This document shows, piece by piece, positions 43,028 to 53,490 of a DNA stretch of 64,000 nt; positions within the stretch are counted from its first letter, which is position 1; each line of letters starts with the position of its first letter. The position numbers and the translations under genes were made by a program. The notes below the pieces were generated by a model that was given only the letters and a program-made list of their open reading frames with translations, was not told the origin of the DNA and made no database searches. The stretch is from NCBI GenBank assembly GCA_027924645.1, contig BSBN01001225.1, forward strand, positions 10,558,001 to 10,622,000. The letters are read 5' to 3'. Origin of the DNA: Cunninghamia lanceolata. Taxonomy: Eukaryota; Streptophyta; Pinopsida; Cupressales; Cupressaceae.

Positions 43028-43296
43028 ATCTTCCTAGGATCAAGTGTAACTACCTCAAATTCAGCGATTGGGCTACAAGGTGACAGCTGCCTCACAATCG
43101 GCGATCAGTTGAAAACACAGGTAGCCTACCTTGGATTCAATGATCTGTTCACAATAAGATCTTACAGAGTTCCTTTACAAACTTTTCTCAATTTCTCTCA
43201 CATGAATTCAACATTGCAATGCTTTTCTCAACTTTTCTCACCTTTGCTCCCAATGGATTGAAACTCTCTCTTCACTACCAAAGGATTGAAACTTTT

Positions 43297-43307
43297 CTCT
43301 GATACCA
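43297..43307 (-). promoter_or_regulatory. G3 primer binding site
   Basis: Minus strand TGGTATCAGAG, initiator tRNA-Met type, five bases inside the LTR. Confidence 0.85.
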
Positions 43308-43312
43308 CTTGG

Positions 43313-44151
43313 TGTAGTCACAGTTAGGAGGGTCCACAACGTGAATAGTCCAGACCGTGCAACAAGAGTAGACACAATGGAAGCAACTCAATTACAAAAT
43401 GTAAATGTAGTTTTAGTCATTCAGTATATCATAGGTTTGAAATACAAACATGTCAGCAACATGCAGGCTTATAGATTAGGGCTCACAGGCCTGATTCTCT
43501 AGCTATAAAAACATGCACAAGATGTAGCTTCGAAGCACCTACAGAAGAAATCCTAAGACTAAAACTTCATACTATGATTCACTACTTTCCTAGGCATCTA
43601 TTACATGAATATATATCATCTTCGGATCACAAGATTCCTCCGTGTCAGCCAAACAGATTACAAACTCCAATAAAAGAGACGTAACATGTCTACATGGATA
43701 GGTCAAACCTAAATAGATGGGAATCCTCCACAAGTGAATGGAATAATGTGTGGATCTTAGGGAAGGTCCGCCATGATACAAACTACCTTAAATGATGTGT
43801 CATTTAGCTCTGCAAGTCATGAAAGTGCTCTGCAGGTCTTCTCCTTTAGCTAAATGTATGAGATTCTTTGAATGCTTTGTTCTGAGAAAATAGTCAATCT
43901 TTTGATAGCGATATATTTCTAGAAACTAATCTAAATGATCTAAATTTTGGATATGATGTGCATGAAGATGTCTGGATGCTAAGTCTAGTTCCACAAGGTC
44001 TAAAATAAAACTGCAGTAGAATGCAGACCAAAATACAAAAACTGCTATTGACTAAACTGATTGTACTAAATAGGAAAATGAAAGAAACAAAATTAAATGC
44101 AAATATTTTTGGTTGATGCAAGATTGCTCTTGAACCAAGGCTGCTCCTACA
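43313..44151 (-). repeat. G3 5' LTR
   Basis: 839 bp, TGTAGTCACAG to GCTCCTACA on plus; the same family as 24035-24887 but clearly diverged from it. The candidate TSD base run to the right is TCACC. Confidence 0.87.
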
Positions 44152-44893
44152 TCACCTTGATTGCATGACCAATCTTCCTCCCAAGATTCTAGTTTATCTC
44201 GCATATCAGTTGTGGGTTTGCCAGTCCAATTAAGGGGTTGGTTGAATTATGTACTTGGGATGATGCTTTCTTGGAATCTCACATCTTCTCTCACACTAAT
44301 TCTTCTTTATGTATACTAGAATGAGTTAATTATGGCTGATAATTAGGTGAAGAAATCTATTGATCTTATCTTCCTAAGTCATCACCTTTGGTCTAAAAGA
44401 TGTGTGCCCCTATGAGGATAGCCATGGCTCCTAACCTAGCAGTAGACCTCAGTGTTTGTAGAATGGAAAGGATAATGATTGAGAGAATCATAGAAATAGA
44501 ATGATTACAAGAGCATAATAGGAGAAGGGTTGTGCAAAAAAAAGAGAGAAAAGAAAGAGAAAAGGAAAATATATATAAATAAAAAAGAGATGAAAGTGTG
44601 ATGAGATGATACTCCTACTAATTTCTACAAGGCCTCACCATCCACTAAAGGGATGGATACTCTCTCCCCATGGTCGTGAACTTCACATATTGTACAACAA
44701 CTATGACTATGCAGGCAATAGTGGTGATGTGAAGTAGTAAAGAATTAGAGTACCTTTACAAGTTGCTAAAATTGACTACCTTACTTTGCCCAACTATTGG
44801 CTTGTGATTGACGAGATCTTGTATATTTAAGGAAGGGAAATGAATCACGTGCACATACTTGGATTCCAGATGCATTTGATCTTGTGTTTGATT
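44152..44893. other. Unassigned gene-free stretch
   Basis: No ORF with recognisable content. 44527-44600 is A/G-rich (AAAGAGAGAAAAGAAAGAG). I see nothing else to name. Confidence 0.55.
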
Positions 44894-45330
44894 CTGTAAG
44901 CTAGGCAAAATTAGGGATAAATCACTAACAACAATCATAAAATCCTAACTCAACAATGGAGTACAAGATAACATAGAAATCAAAGTGATAAAGAAACTAA
45001 ATCTAAATCCCTTTGCTAAGCTTGGCTCTCCTCTATTGCCCTTCTCCATTTTGCATAGGATGCAAAATATCAAAATTGTAGTTCTTGGATGAATGTTGAT
45101 TGCTCAAATCTGCAGCATAATGATAGTAGGAAGATAATGAAGAGAGGATCTAGAATCATTTTGACAACATGATGTTACTTGAAGATGGATCTCTACAACA
45201 AATGAGTTAGTAGTTTTAGCTCAAAGTCTTTTCCTAGTGAATGCTAAACAACTGCAGACCCAATATCAAAAACAAAAAGTCTTTATTCTACTGCATATAA
45301 GAGAAAAGAATGAAAAATAACCAATAAACA
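44894..45330 (-). repeat. Old LTR fragment related to T3
   Basis: TGTAAGCTAGGCAAAATTAGG and the next ~180 bp, including CAATGGAGTACAAGATAACATAG and CTTGGCTC, resemble the T3L LTR (46288 onward) at perhaps three quarters identity, then similarity fades. It is a truncated, older copy; its right border is approximate. Confidence 0.55.
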
Positions 45331-45339
45331 ACTCCCCTT

Positions 45340-46267
45340 TCAGTCTGTCAGTTAGATGCATTACAGGAATAGGTGACTGCGTCGCAGGATCTATCGACTA
45401 CAGTTCAGGATGTCTCAGGTGTAGTTTTCTGTCAAGCAAATGCATCGCAGGATGCTGCGATTGTGGTGCAAAAAATAGATACTACAGTGTAGTATGACTA
45501 GAATGCATCACACTGTACCCTGCAAGTCAGAAACACATAAAATATGCCAAGCAACAAACTAAAAGTGAAACTCCAATGATAGATGTGAAACCCTAATGAT
45601 TCAGAATCACTATTAGTATGCCAGAAAGATGCAAATTAATTAGATATCTACAAATAGAATAGTAATGATCCAATGATGCTTGATAGATCAAAAAAACATT
45701 AAAGATTATCTACAAAACAAAGTTAACAGCAGACGTCCTTTAAAGATTTAAAAACACTAATCAACAGCCAAGTACATTGTTGTTTCCTTCAAGTGCATCA
45801 TAGAATTAGATGACTACGGTGCAAGATTAAGTGAGTCATAGAATAAGATGACTATGGTGCAAGATTAATCAAGTGCATCGTACTGTGCTCTAGATTTTAA
45901 AAATACATGAAAATTGATATAAACTAATCCAGACATAAAACACTAATGGAAAATGTAAAACCCTAATGTCATCTAATCATTGTTAGGATACTAGAGAACA
46001 CATAGAAACTAGAAATAGATCATAAAGATAGAAAAACCCTACAAAATAATGTTAGGCAACAATGATCTATCAGATAACAGATGGATCTGGTTCCGCAGGT
46101 GATAGATGCGACTATTTGCAGAGAAATTGCATCGTAGGAATCATTAAGTGCGGTGCAGGAATCAGTGACTGCATCATAGAAGTCTTCGATTGTGGTTCTG
46201 TATTCAGTATATGCGTCGTTCTATCCTACAAAACCCTAGTTTTGTCAATTTGCACAAGATACGGATT
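45340..46267 (-). repeat. T3L leader with GATGCA/GCATCG repeats
   Basis: Read on the minus strand this follows the T3L PBS. It contains clusters of short words (GCATCGCAGGATGCTGCGATTG, GTGCATCG and similar) alternating with CCCTAATG-rich segments at roughly 330-400 bp intervals. No gag follows before the fragment at 44894. The matching leader on the right is 57940-58964. Confidence 0.6.
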
Positions 46268-46287
46268 GTTCACATCAGGTTCACCAA
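46268..46287 (-). promoter_or_regulatory. T3L candidate primer binding site
   Basis: Minus strand TTGGTGAACCTGATGTGAAC directly after the LTR end. The identical 20 bases follow the T3R LTR at 57920-57939, so it is conserved. The tRNA is not identified. Confidence 0.65.
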
Positions 46288-47110
46288 TGTAAGCTAGGGA
46301 AAATCAGGTTAAACATGCTAATATCAATCACAAAAACCCCAACTCATCAATGGAGTACCAAATAACATAGAAATCAAAACAATAAAGTACTAATCTAAAT
46401 TCCTATGCTAGACTTGGCTCCTCCCCATTGCTCTTCTTGACCTTGCTTAGATTGCTCTCAAAATTGTAGATATGCAATACTAATGAGAAGCTCAATATGG
46501 AATGATTAGCAAAATCTTGAAGACTCTTCTTGTGATTAAGTAGCTAGGAAGTGAGAAAATGAGGTTGGAGGGTTACTTTTATAGAAAGCTTGAATTCAAA
46601 TGAAGGGTGCAAATTGAGTGTTGACTTTGAGCAATATGAATGGTTGAGATTGTGTAGGGTTTCCCTCTCACAAGAGGACAAGAGTGGTTTTTTTATTTGA
46701 GTAAATGATGAGGTGGGAATGTCTTAATTAAATAAATTTTGCAATTTATTTAATTAGTTTGAAATGGGAAATGAGTGGGAAACCTTAATTAAATAAATGG
46801 GTTTTATTTAATTAATGGTGGGTGCTAAATTTAAATAAATGTTTTATTTATTTAAATTAATTAGGTGAATGAGACATAGGATAATAAATAATTAAATAAT
46901 TAAAAATAATTATTTAATTATAGAGGAAAATAGAGGAAATACAGATAAATAATTAAATAAATAAAATTCATTTAATTATAGATTAGAAAATAGGGAAAAT
47001 GAATTAATTAAATAACTAAAGATTATTTAATTAATAGAAGAATGTGGAAATAGGGAGAAATTGATGTGAAAATGTTGTTTTCAGGCTGAGGACATTTTTA
47101 AGTGTCTATA
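46288..47110 (-). repeat. T3L 5' LTR
   Basis: 823 bp, TGTAAGCTAGGG to AAGTGTCTATA on plus (the last CA has become TA). On the element strand it starts TATAGACACTTAAAAA. Its U3 holds AATTAAATAATT-type palindromes at 46720-47040. The PBS lies on its left, so this is a 5' LTR pointing left. Confidence 0.75.
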
Positions 47111-47868
47111 GTAGGAACAATTAGTTCTTGTTTATTTTGTTTGTTGTTGCAAGTATTGTATGTGTGAGCAACCATGTGGTAACTACGTTGTAGCAACACA
47201 TCACAAACAAGTTGGTTGTTTGGATGAAGATGCATAACAATCTTAGGTTTTGTAGGCTCTATTTGGGAACCAGAAAAATAAATTATGTTGGTTTGGTTGT
47301 TGTAACCATGTATTTGTGCGAAGTCCGATGTGAGCTTTGAGTCTTCATTCATAGAAGCTTCATTACTATCATGGAGAACATCAGAGTAAAGAGTTGGTAA
47401 AGTGATTTTGAGAGAAGTATCTATGATTGTATTGTGAGTGATATCCAATGGTCTTGAACATGCAACCAAAGGAGGAAGAGGAGAGGTCTTCATGTCCTTT
47501 GTGATATCCAAGAGACTTGAACATGCAACCAAAGGAGGAAAAGAAGAGGTCTTCACATCCTTCATAATATCCAAGGGGCTTGAACATGCAACCAAAGGAG
47601 GCATAGAAGAGGTCTTTACATCCTTCGTGATATCCAAGGGAATTGAACATGCAGCCAATGGAGGAAGAGAAGAGATCTTCACATCCTTCATGATATCCAA
47701 GGGACTCGAACATGCAACCAAAGGAGGAAGAGAAGAGGTCTTCACATCCTTAGTGATATCCAAGGTACTTGAAAATGCAACCAAAGTAGGAAGATCATCC
47801 AAATGAAGAGAAGGTAGAGTAATGTGTTCATCCAATTTTAGGTGAGACTCTCCATCCATCAATGCCAC
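47098..47868 (-). CDS. Repeat protein ORF of unknown function
   Basis: 256 codons beginning MALMDGESHLKLDEHITLPS. The first ~150 residues hold six copies of a 21-residue unit, consensus TSSLPPLVACSSPLDIMKDVK (63 bp per unit). A non-repeated part with VMHLHPNNQLVCDVLLQRSY follows, and the frame ends a few bases inside the T3L LTR. No signal peptide or known domain is visible. Because the unit length is a multiple of three and lacks stops, other frames stay open here too, so coding status is uncertain. Confidence 0.4.
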   Translation of the reverse strand: MALMDGESHLKLDEHITLPSLHLDDLPTLVAFSSTLDITKDVKTSSLPPLVACSSPLDIMKDVKISSLPPLAACSIPLDITKDVKTSSMPPLVACSSPLDIMKDVKTSSFPPLVACSSLLDITKDMKTSPLPPLVACSRPLDITHNTIIDTSLKITLPTLYSDVLHDSNEASMNEDSKLTSDFAQIHGYNNQTNIIYFSGSQIEPTKPKIVMHLHPNNQLVCDVLLQRSYHMVAHTYNTCNNKQNKQELIVPTIDT

Positions 47869-48033
47869 ATGTCAAAATGGAAGGGCACTGGAATGAAGAG
47901 GAGGAAAAATATTGATGATTATATGCTCTTGCACCAAAATACCCTCACAAGTAGGGATAATTTTGGGAGAGGTATCTCAATCATATAGTGACATAGGAAG
48001 AACTAAGTCACAATCATATGCCTTGGATGGAAC
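47111..48033. other. Spacer between the two head-to-head T3 LTRs
   Basis: 923 bp between two LTR starts that face each other. It contains the repeat ORF described next and nothing else I recognise. There is no polypurine tract at either edge, which supports both LTRs being 5' LTRs. Confidence 0.65.
47438..47806. repeat. 63-bp tandem repeat
   Basis: Six units with ATATCCAAGGGACTTGAACA and CCAAAGGAGGAAGAGAAGAG. ATATCCA is at 47504 and 47567, giving an exact 63-bp period. Confidence 0.9.
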
Positions 48034-48798
48034 TGTAGACACTTAAAAACTTCCTAAGCCTGCAAGGAACATTTTCACATCAATTTCCCCTAATTTCACA
48101 TTCCTCTATTAATTAAATAATCTTTAATTATTTAATTAATTTATTTCCTATTTTCTAATCTATAATTAAATAAATTTTATTTATTTAATTGTTCATCTAT
48201 TTTTCCTCTATTTTCCTCTATAATTAAATAATTATTTTTAATTATTTAATTATTCATTATCCTATGTCTCCATCACCTCATTTATTTCAATAAATAAAAC
48301 ATTTATTTAAATTTAACTCCCACCTTTAATTAAATAAATTGTACTAATCTAATTAAAGTTTCCACTCATTTTCTATTTCAAATTAATTAAATAAATTGCA
48401 AAATTTATTTAATCAAGAACTTCCCACCTCATCATTTATTCAAAAAAATAATCACTCTTGTCTTCTTGTGAGAGGGAAACCCTACTCAATCTCAACCGTT
48501 CACATCACTCAAAGTCAACAACTAAATCCTCACCCTTCATTTGAATCAATCCTTCTATAAAAGAAGCCCTTCACTCTCATTTTAGTGACAACCATAGTCA
48601 TTATCTTCAAGATTTTACTGCACTTATCATTAAGCTTCTCATGAATCTTGCATGTCTACAAATCTGAGAGAAAAATTAGAGAAAAGTTAAGAAGAGCAAT
48701 GGAGGAGAGCCAAGTTTAGCATAGGAATTTAGTTATAGTTGCTATTTATTTTGATTTCTATGTCTATTTGTGCTCCATTGTTGGATTAGGGAGTCTTA

Positions 48799-50692
48799 TG
48801 TAGTGCTTCTATCTTGAGTATGTTGTCTTTTCATTGATGTCAAAATGTTGATGGTTTTGTGAAGTTGCAGTGGCTTGATCATCTCAGTGAATCATAGTTG
48901 CTTAGTCTTCAATGGTGGTGATTTCTCAGATCTTTCAGTGACATGGTTTTGTGAAGTTGCAGTGGCTTGGTCATCTTAGTGAATCACAATTGCTTAATCT
49001 TAAATGGTATACTTATCTTCATTGTTTCAAGTTGTGACATTTGATCTTCAGGTTTGCATTTTTATGTTCATTTGTCATTGTCATTTGTTGCATTCCATTT
49101 AGTGGTCTGCCATATTCATATGTTGTATGTTGTGTCTCATGCCAAAATGACAAATTCCTTGAACATTCAAATGTTAAATGTCACTGTTGAAAGTTAGAGT
49201 TCTTCATTATTGTCTTTTCTGCCACTATTTATAAGTGTGTCCTGATAATGTCTTTATATCTCATATAGTTAATCAGTATCTTCTCTTGTTAAACCAGGTC
49301 ACATATGTCTTTGTTATATTTCATAAAGTTTCAAAGATGCAAACATTCATGTGTATGGCAAAGATCTTAAATAGACTAAGTCATTACTATTAAACCCTCT
49401 TTTTACCAGTCAAATCACTTTTGTTTTAATTTTAGGTTGACCGGTCGGGATGGTTTATGTCACTTAAGTGACATTTTGAGGGATGAAAGATCATTGTTTT
49501 ACCAGCCCTGATGCCTAGGGTGCCCGGTCACCAAGTTATGGACATTCAAACCCGGTGGGAAAATGCAGATCAACTCCCATCATTCAAAAGACAGGTGGTG
49601 GGGTTTCTAAATCAGGTGGATAGGTTTAAAAGGTGCAACAGTCAGTATGGAATTAAATTTGATAGCTTATGTGCTTACAAAAGAAAGAAAAACATACTTG
49701 TTTCTATTTTTTGTGACAGTGAAGACTAAAAGTTGAGAAGATAGAAGGTTTTGAATATGGAAAGACTGTCAAGATAATTCAATCTTATTTGGCATGTGAA
49801 TTGATAAGGTTCTATTAAAAATGGAAGTTTTTTTTGATATAGAAATTAAAAAAATCATATAATGCTTTTTGAGGGAGATCAATATGATTTTTTTTTGCAG
49901 AGTCTTTTAGAGGATGGAATAATTTTGTTGTGAGATGAACAAAAGGATTTGAGTGAGAAGATATGTTTTTACAAGAAGAGATATAATCTTTGACAGTGAG
50001 AGATGTTTTGTTTTTGAAGTGTGATGGTGTAGTGAAGGATGGAGTTTTTCAATGTTCAGAGTAGAACAATATTTCTTCAGAGGAGATTAAAGTTTTGAAG
50101 GATTATATTTTTAGAAAAGGTTAAATTTTTTAGTATTGCAGTGAGAAAGCATATAAAATTGTAGATATGAATTGAATTTTTGGGATTGAGTTGCAGAGGT
50201 ATGATATATTTTTGAATATCAAATTTGATTAATATTTTTGAAGATGATGCTTAATATGATGATGTCAGTTGAAGTTTGATTGCAGAAAATATACATTTGT
50301 TAAATTTTTGAAAAGGAGAGATAAGGTATTGAGATTAATTGAAACAGGGAAACCCCTTGATTTGTCTTATTCATTGAATTTTTATATTGAAAGTCAGTGA
50401 GACTTGCAGTGAAAAACAATATGCCAGTGAGGCAAAATTGTATATGTCAGTGAGACAGTTGTAAACCTAAAATTTTTCATTTAAGCCAGTGAGGCAGTTT
50501 GAGTGGTTTTTATACCCCAGGAGGGTTTTCCACTCGAGAAATTTTTGTGTCAAAATCTTTTGTGTTGATATTCTATATATTTTCATATCTATTTGAAAAT
50601 TGTGAAATCAAGTTCATCAAAAGTTTGAGAGGTATTAAAAATTATTAACTACACTGATTCACCCCCCTCTCAGTGTTGTGTGTACTCCTACA
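48799..50692 (+). repeat. C2 5' LTR
   Basis: 1894 bp, TGTAGTGCTTC to GTGTACTCCTACA. It differs from the right copy by roughly 2-3 percent by partial manual comparison. A small open frame at 49511-49729 is accidental. Confidence 0.93.
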
Positions 50693-50694
50693 AT

Positions 50695-50706
50695 TGGTAT
50701 CAGAGC
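50695..50706 (+). promoter_or_regulatory. C2 primer binding site
   Basis: TGGTATCAGAGC two bases after the LTR; initiator tRNA-Met type. Confidence 0.92.
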
Positions 50707-50764
50707 CTAGTTCCCTGTCAAGGCTTAATTAGCTTGGGTAGATCATATTTTTGGAGTACTTATC

Positions 50765-53485
50765 ATGGCAAGCCAAGAAGGTTACTCAAACTACAAAGCA
50801 CCCATGTTTGATGGGTCTAACTATGCTTTTTGGAAGTTTAGAATGGAGTCATATTTGTCATCTTTGGGGTATGATGTGTATGCTGCCATTGTAACTACAT
50901 ATACTGCTACAAATCCTCCTACTACAGCTGATGAGAAAAGGGCATATGAAAATAATGCTAGGGCTAAAAATGCATTATGTTGTGGTCTTACTAATGATAT
51001 ACTTGTCAAAATCATGGAGTGTAAAACAGCCAAGGAAATATGGGACAAACTGTCTAATATTTATCAAGGAGATGATAAAATTAAAGAAGCAAAACTACAA
51101 TCCTATAGAGCCAAATTTGAAAGTCTCAAGAGGAGTGATGATGAGAAAGTGGCAGAATATCTTCTAAGAGTTCAAGAAATTGTAAATTCTATAAGAGGAT
51201 TGGGTGATACACTAGAAGAGAAGATAGTTGTTACAAAAGTCTTAAGGACTTTAAATTCAAAATATGAGTCCAAAGTGTTTGCAGTTGAGGAAAGAGATTT
51301 AAGCAAAGTAACCTTTGATGAACTTCATGGCACTTTCATAGCCTATGAGATGAGAATCTATAATGATACTCCTTCAAACAAAGAAGCTACTTTCAAATCA
51401 ATCAGAAAGGAAAAAGAAATTTCTGAATCAGAGGAGTTGGATGAAGATCAAGAGATATCCCTTGCAAGCAAATTAAAAAAGGGATCTTTTGGTAAGTACA
51501 AAGGTAAGTTTCCATTCAAATGTTTTCAATGTGGAAAGATTGGACACTATGTAGCTATGTGTCCTTACAAGGACTTAGACAATGATGAAGATGAAAACAA
51601 GAAACAATTCAAAAAGAAACAGTTTGTTTCTAGAAGGAAAAACAATTTTAGAAAGAAAAGAAGTTTGTTCATCAAAAATGCTGATGTGACTGAAAGTGAC
51701 TTAGATGATTTTCTTGAAGAAGATGCAGAGACTTTGTTTATGACTGTTCTAAATGAAGTGCAAAATGAAAAATGTGAAGAACAATCAAATAATTGTGAAG
51801 TTGTTATTGATTTTGAAGGAGAATTAAAGTGTGCATTAAGTCAAGTCAAGAAGCTTAAAAAGGAAATCATTGCACAGAGAAGTCAGTTTCAAAAGGATAA
51901 TGAAATCATGACTAATAAATTAGTTGATTATGAGAAGCAGATTACTGATCTAAAACTGTCTCTTGAAGAAAGTAAGAGAATTATTGATGTTAAGAGTAAA
52001 GAGTTGAATAACAAGGACAATGAATGTCATACACTTGAAGCTGAAATTGTGGATCTGAGAAGAAGACTTGATATGTGCAGAAGTAGTGATAAACTTGATG
52101 ATCTTCTTGACATACAAAAAGGATTCAAAGATAAATCAGGTCTTGGATTTGAAGAGGGACAAATTTCTCAAAAGGCTAATACAAATGATAAATCAATCAA
52201 AAGGACAACAAACTACAAAAGGAATGAAACTTTTAGGTATAATGCTTATTTTACTGGATATTGTTTTTGTTGCAATAGGTTTGGACATAAAGCCAGTGAA
52301 TGCAGATTTGGAGTCAAAAGAGGAATGAGTTTATTTCTAAGGAACCCATTCATGTTTTTAAGAAGTTTCAAGTGTCACAATTGTAAAAAATTTTGGCATA
52401 TTGCAAAATTTTGTAGACCTTCTTTGCAAATGCAGCAAACTACAAGGAATACTATTCTAGGTTTATCTTCTTTAAGTCCTGATAAGAAGTTGCTTGTTTG
52501 GAAACCTAAGGTGATCAATAAGAGCTTTGATATCATGATTGCACAAGCTTCTTTTCATGCCAAAAGGAAGGAACAGTGGGTGATTGATAGTGGTTGTTCT
52601 AACCACATGATAGGTGACAAAGATAAGTTTGTTAAATTTGAAGACATTGATGAAGGTTCTGTTATGTTTGGGAATAATGATTGCATCATGATCAAAGGCA
52701 AAGGTAGAATTCTTCTTGATGATGAAACACCACTACATGATGTGTATTTTGTTGAGGGACTGAAGCATAACTTGTTAAGTGTTAGTCAAATATGTGATAA
52801 TGGCTTTAATGTTGTTTTTGATGCACATGGATGTGAGATCAAAAAGAAATCAGGTAAAGTTATTGCAGCAAGTCTAAGGACTAGTGGTAACATCTACAAT
52901 CTTCATAAATCTGAAACTAAAAGTGTTGATAGCCATATTTGTTTCATGGGTCAAACTGAAGAAAGTTGGTTGTGGCATAGAAGACTTGGTCATGTGAATT
53001 TTGACAATCTTGTGAGAATCAGCAAGAATCACAATGTTAGAAACATGCCTCATATTTCAAAACCAAGCAATACTACATGCAAAGAGTGTCAGCTGGGTAA
53101 GCAAACCAAGGTTAGTTTCAAACCTAAGGAGTATTTCACTTCAAAACCTCTGCAGCTGGTGCATTCAGATTTGTGTGGTCCTACAAGGACTAAAGCTTTG
53201 GGAGGTGAAAAATATTTTATGCTTTTCATTGATGATTTTTTAAGAATGACATGGGTAACATTCTTAAGGCATAAATCAGAGGCATTTGATAGATTCAAAA
53301 TCTTCAAAAAGATGGTTGAAAAGGAATCTGATTTCAAGCTAAAATGTTTAAGGTTAGACAATGGAGGAGAATATACTTCAAAGGAATTTGAGGAGTATTG
53401 TGAAAAACATGGGATAAGAAGGCAATTTTCTACTCCTAGAACTCCACAACAAAATGGAGTAGCTGAAAGAAAAAAAGGACTGTAA
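50765..53485 (+). CDS. gag-pol: C2 gag, protease and integrase start
   Basis: 906 codons from ATG (MASQEGYSNYKAPMFDGSNY). UBN2-type gag fills the first ~200 residues. Zinc knuckle CFQCGKIGHYVAMC is near 255; a long coiled coil (about 350-450) and two more knuckle-like motifs (CFCCNRFGHKASEC, CHNCKKFWHIAKFC) follow. The protease has WVIDSGCSNHMIG near 608, then GAG-pre-integrase (LWHRRLGHVNFDNL) and the integrase core with SDLCGP and LRLDNGGEY. The stop at 53483 results from loss of one A in the run at about 53468-53475; the next frame continues the integrase. Confidence 0.92.
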   Translation: MASQEGYSNYKAPMFDGSNYAFWKFRMESYLSSLGYDVYAAIVTTYTATNPPTTADEKRAYENNARAKNALCCGLTNDILVKIMECKTAKEIWDKLSNIYQGDDKIKEAKLQSYRAKFESLKRSDDEKVAEYLLRVQEIVNSIRGLGDTLEEKIVVTKVLRTLNSKYESKVFAVEERDLSKVTFDELHGTFIAYEMRIYNDTPSNKEATFKSIRKEKEISESEELDEDQEISLASKLKKGSFGKYKGKFPFKCFQCGKIGHYVAMCPYKDLDNDEDENKKQFKKKQFVSRRKNNFRKKRSLFIKNADVTESDLDDFLEEDAETLFMTVLNEVQNEKCEEQSNNCEVVIDFEGELKCALSQVKKLKKEIIAQRSQFQKDNEIMTNKLVDYEKQITDLKLSLEESKRIIDVKSKELNNKDNECHTLEAEIVDLRRRLDMCRSSDKLDDLLDIQKGFKDKSGLGFEEGQISQKANTNDKSIKRTTNYKRNETFRYNAYFTGYCFCCNRFGHKASECRFGVKRGMSLFLRNPFMFLRSFKCHNCKKFWHIAKFCRPSLQMQQTTRNTILGLSSLSPDKKLLVWKPKVINKSFDIMIAQASFHAKRKEQWVIDSGCSNHMIGDKDKFVKFEDIDEGSVMFGNNDCIMIKGKGRILLDDETPLHDVYFVEGLKHNLLSVSQICDNGFNVVFDAHGCEIKKKSGKVIAASLRTSGNIYNLHKSETKSVDSHICFMGQTEESWLWHRRLGHVNFDNLVRISKNHNVRNMPHISKPSNTTCKECQLGKQTKVSFKPKEYFTSKPLQLVHSDLCGPTRTKALGGEKYFMLFIDDFLRMTWVTFLRHKSEAFDRFKIFKKMVEKESDFKLKCLRLDNGGEYTSKEFEEYCEKHGIRRQFSTPRTPQQNGVAERKKGL

Positions 53486-53490
53486 AAGAA

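Noticed and set aside
47438..47806. Plus-strand 122-codon ORF in the 63-bp repeat
   Set aside because: Open only because the unit is a multiple of three and lacks stops; no non-repeated flank supports it.
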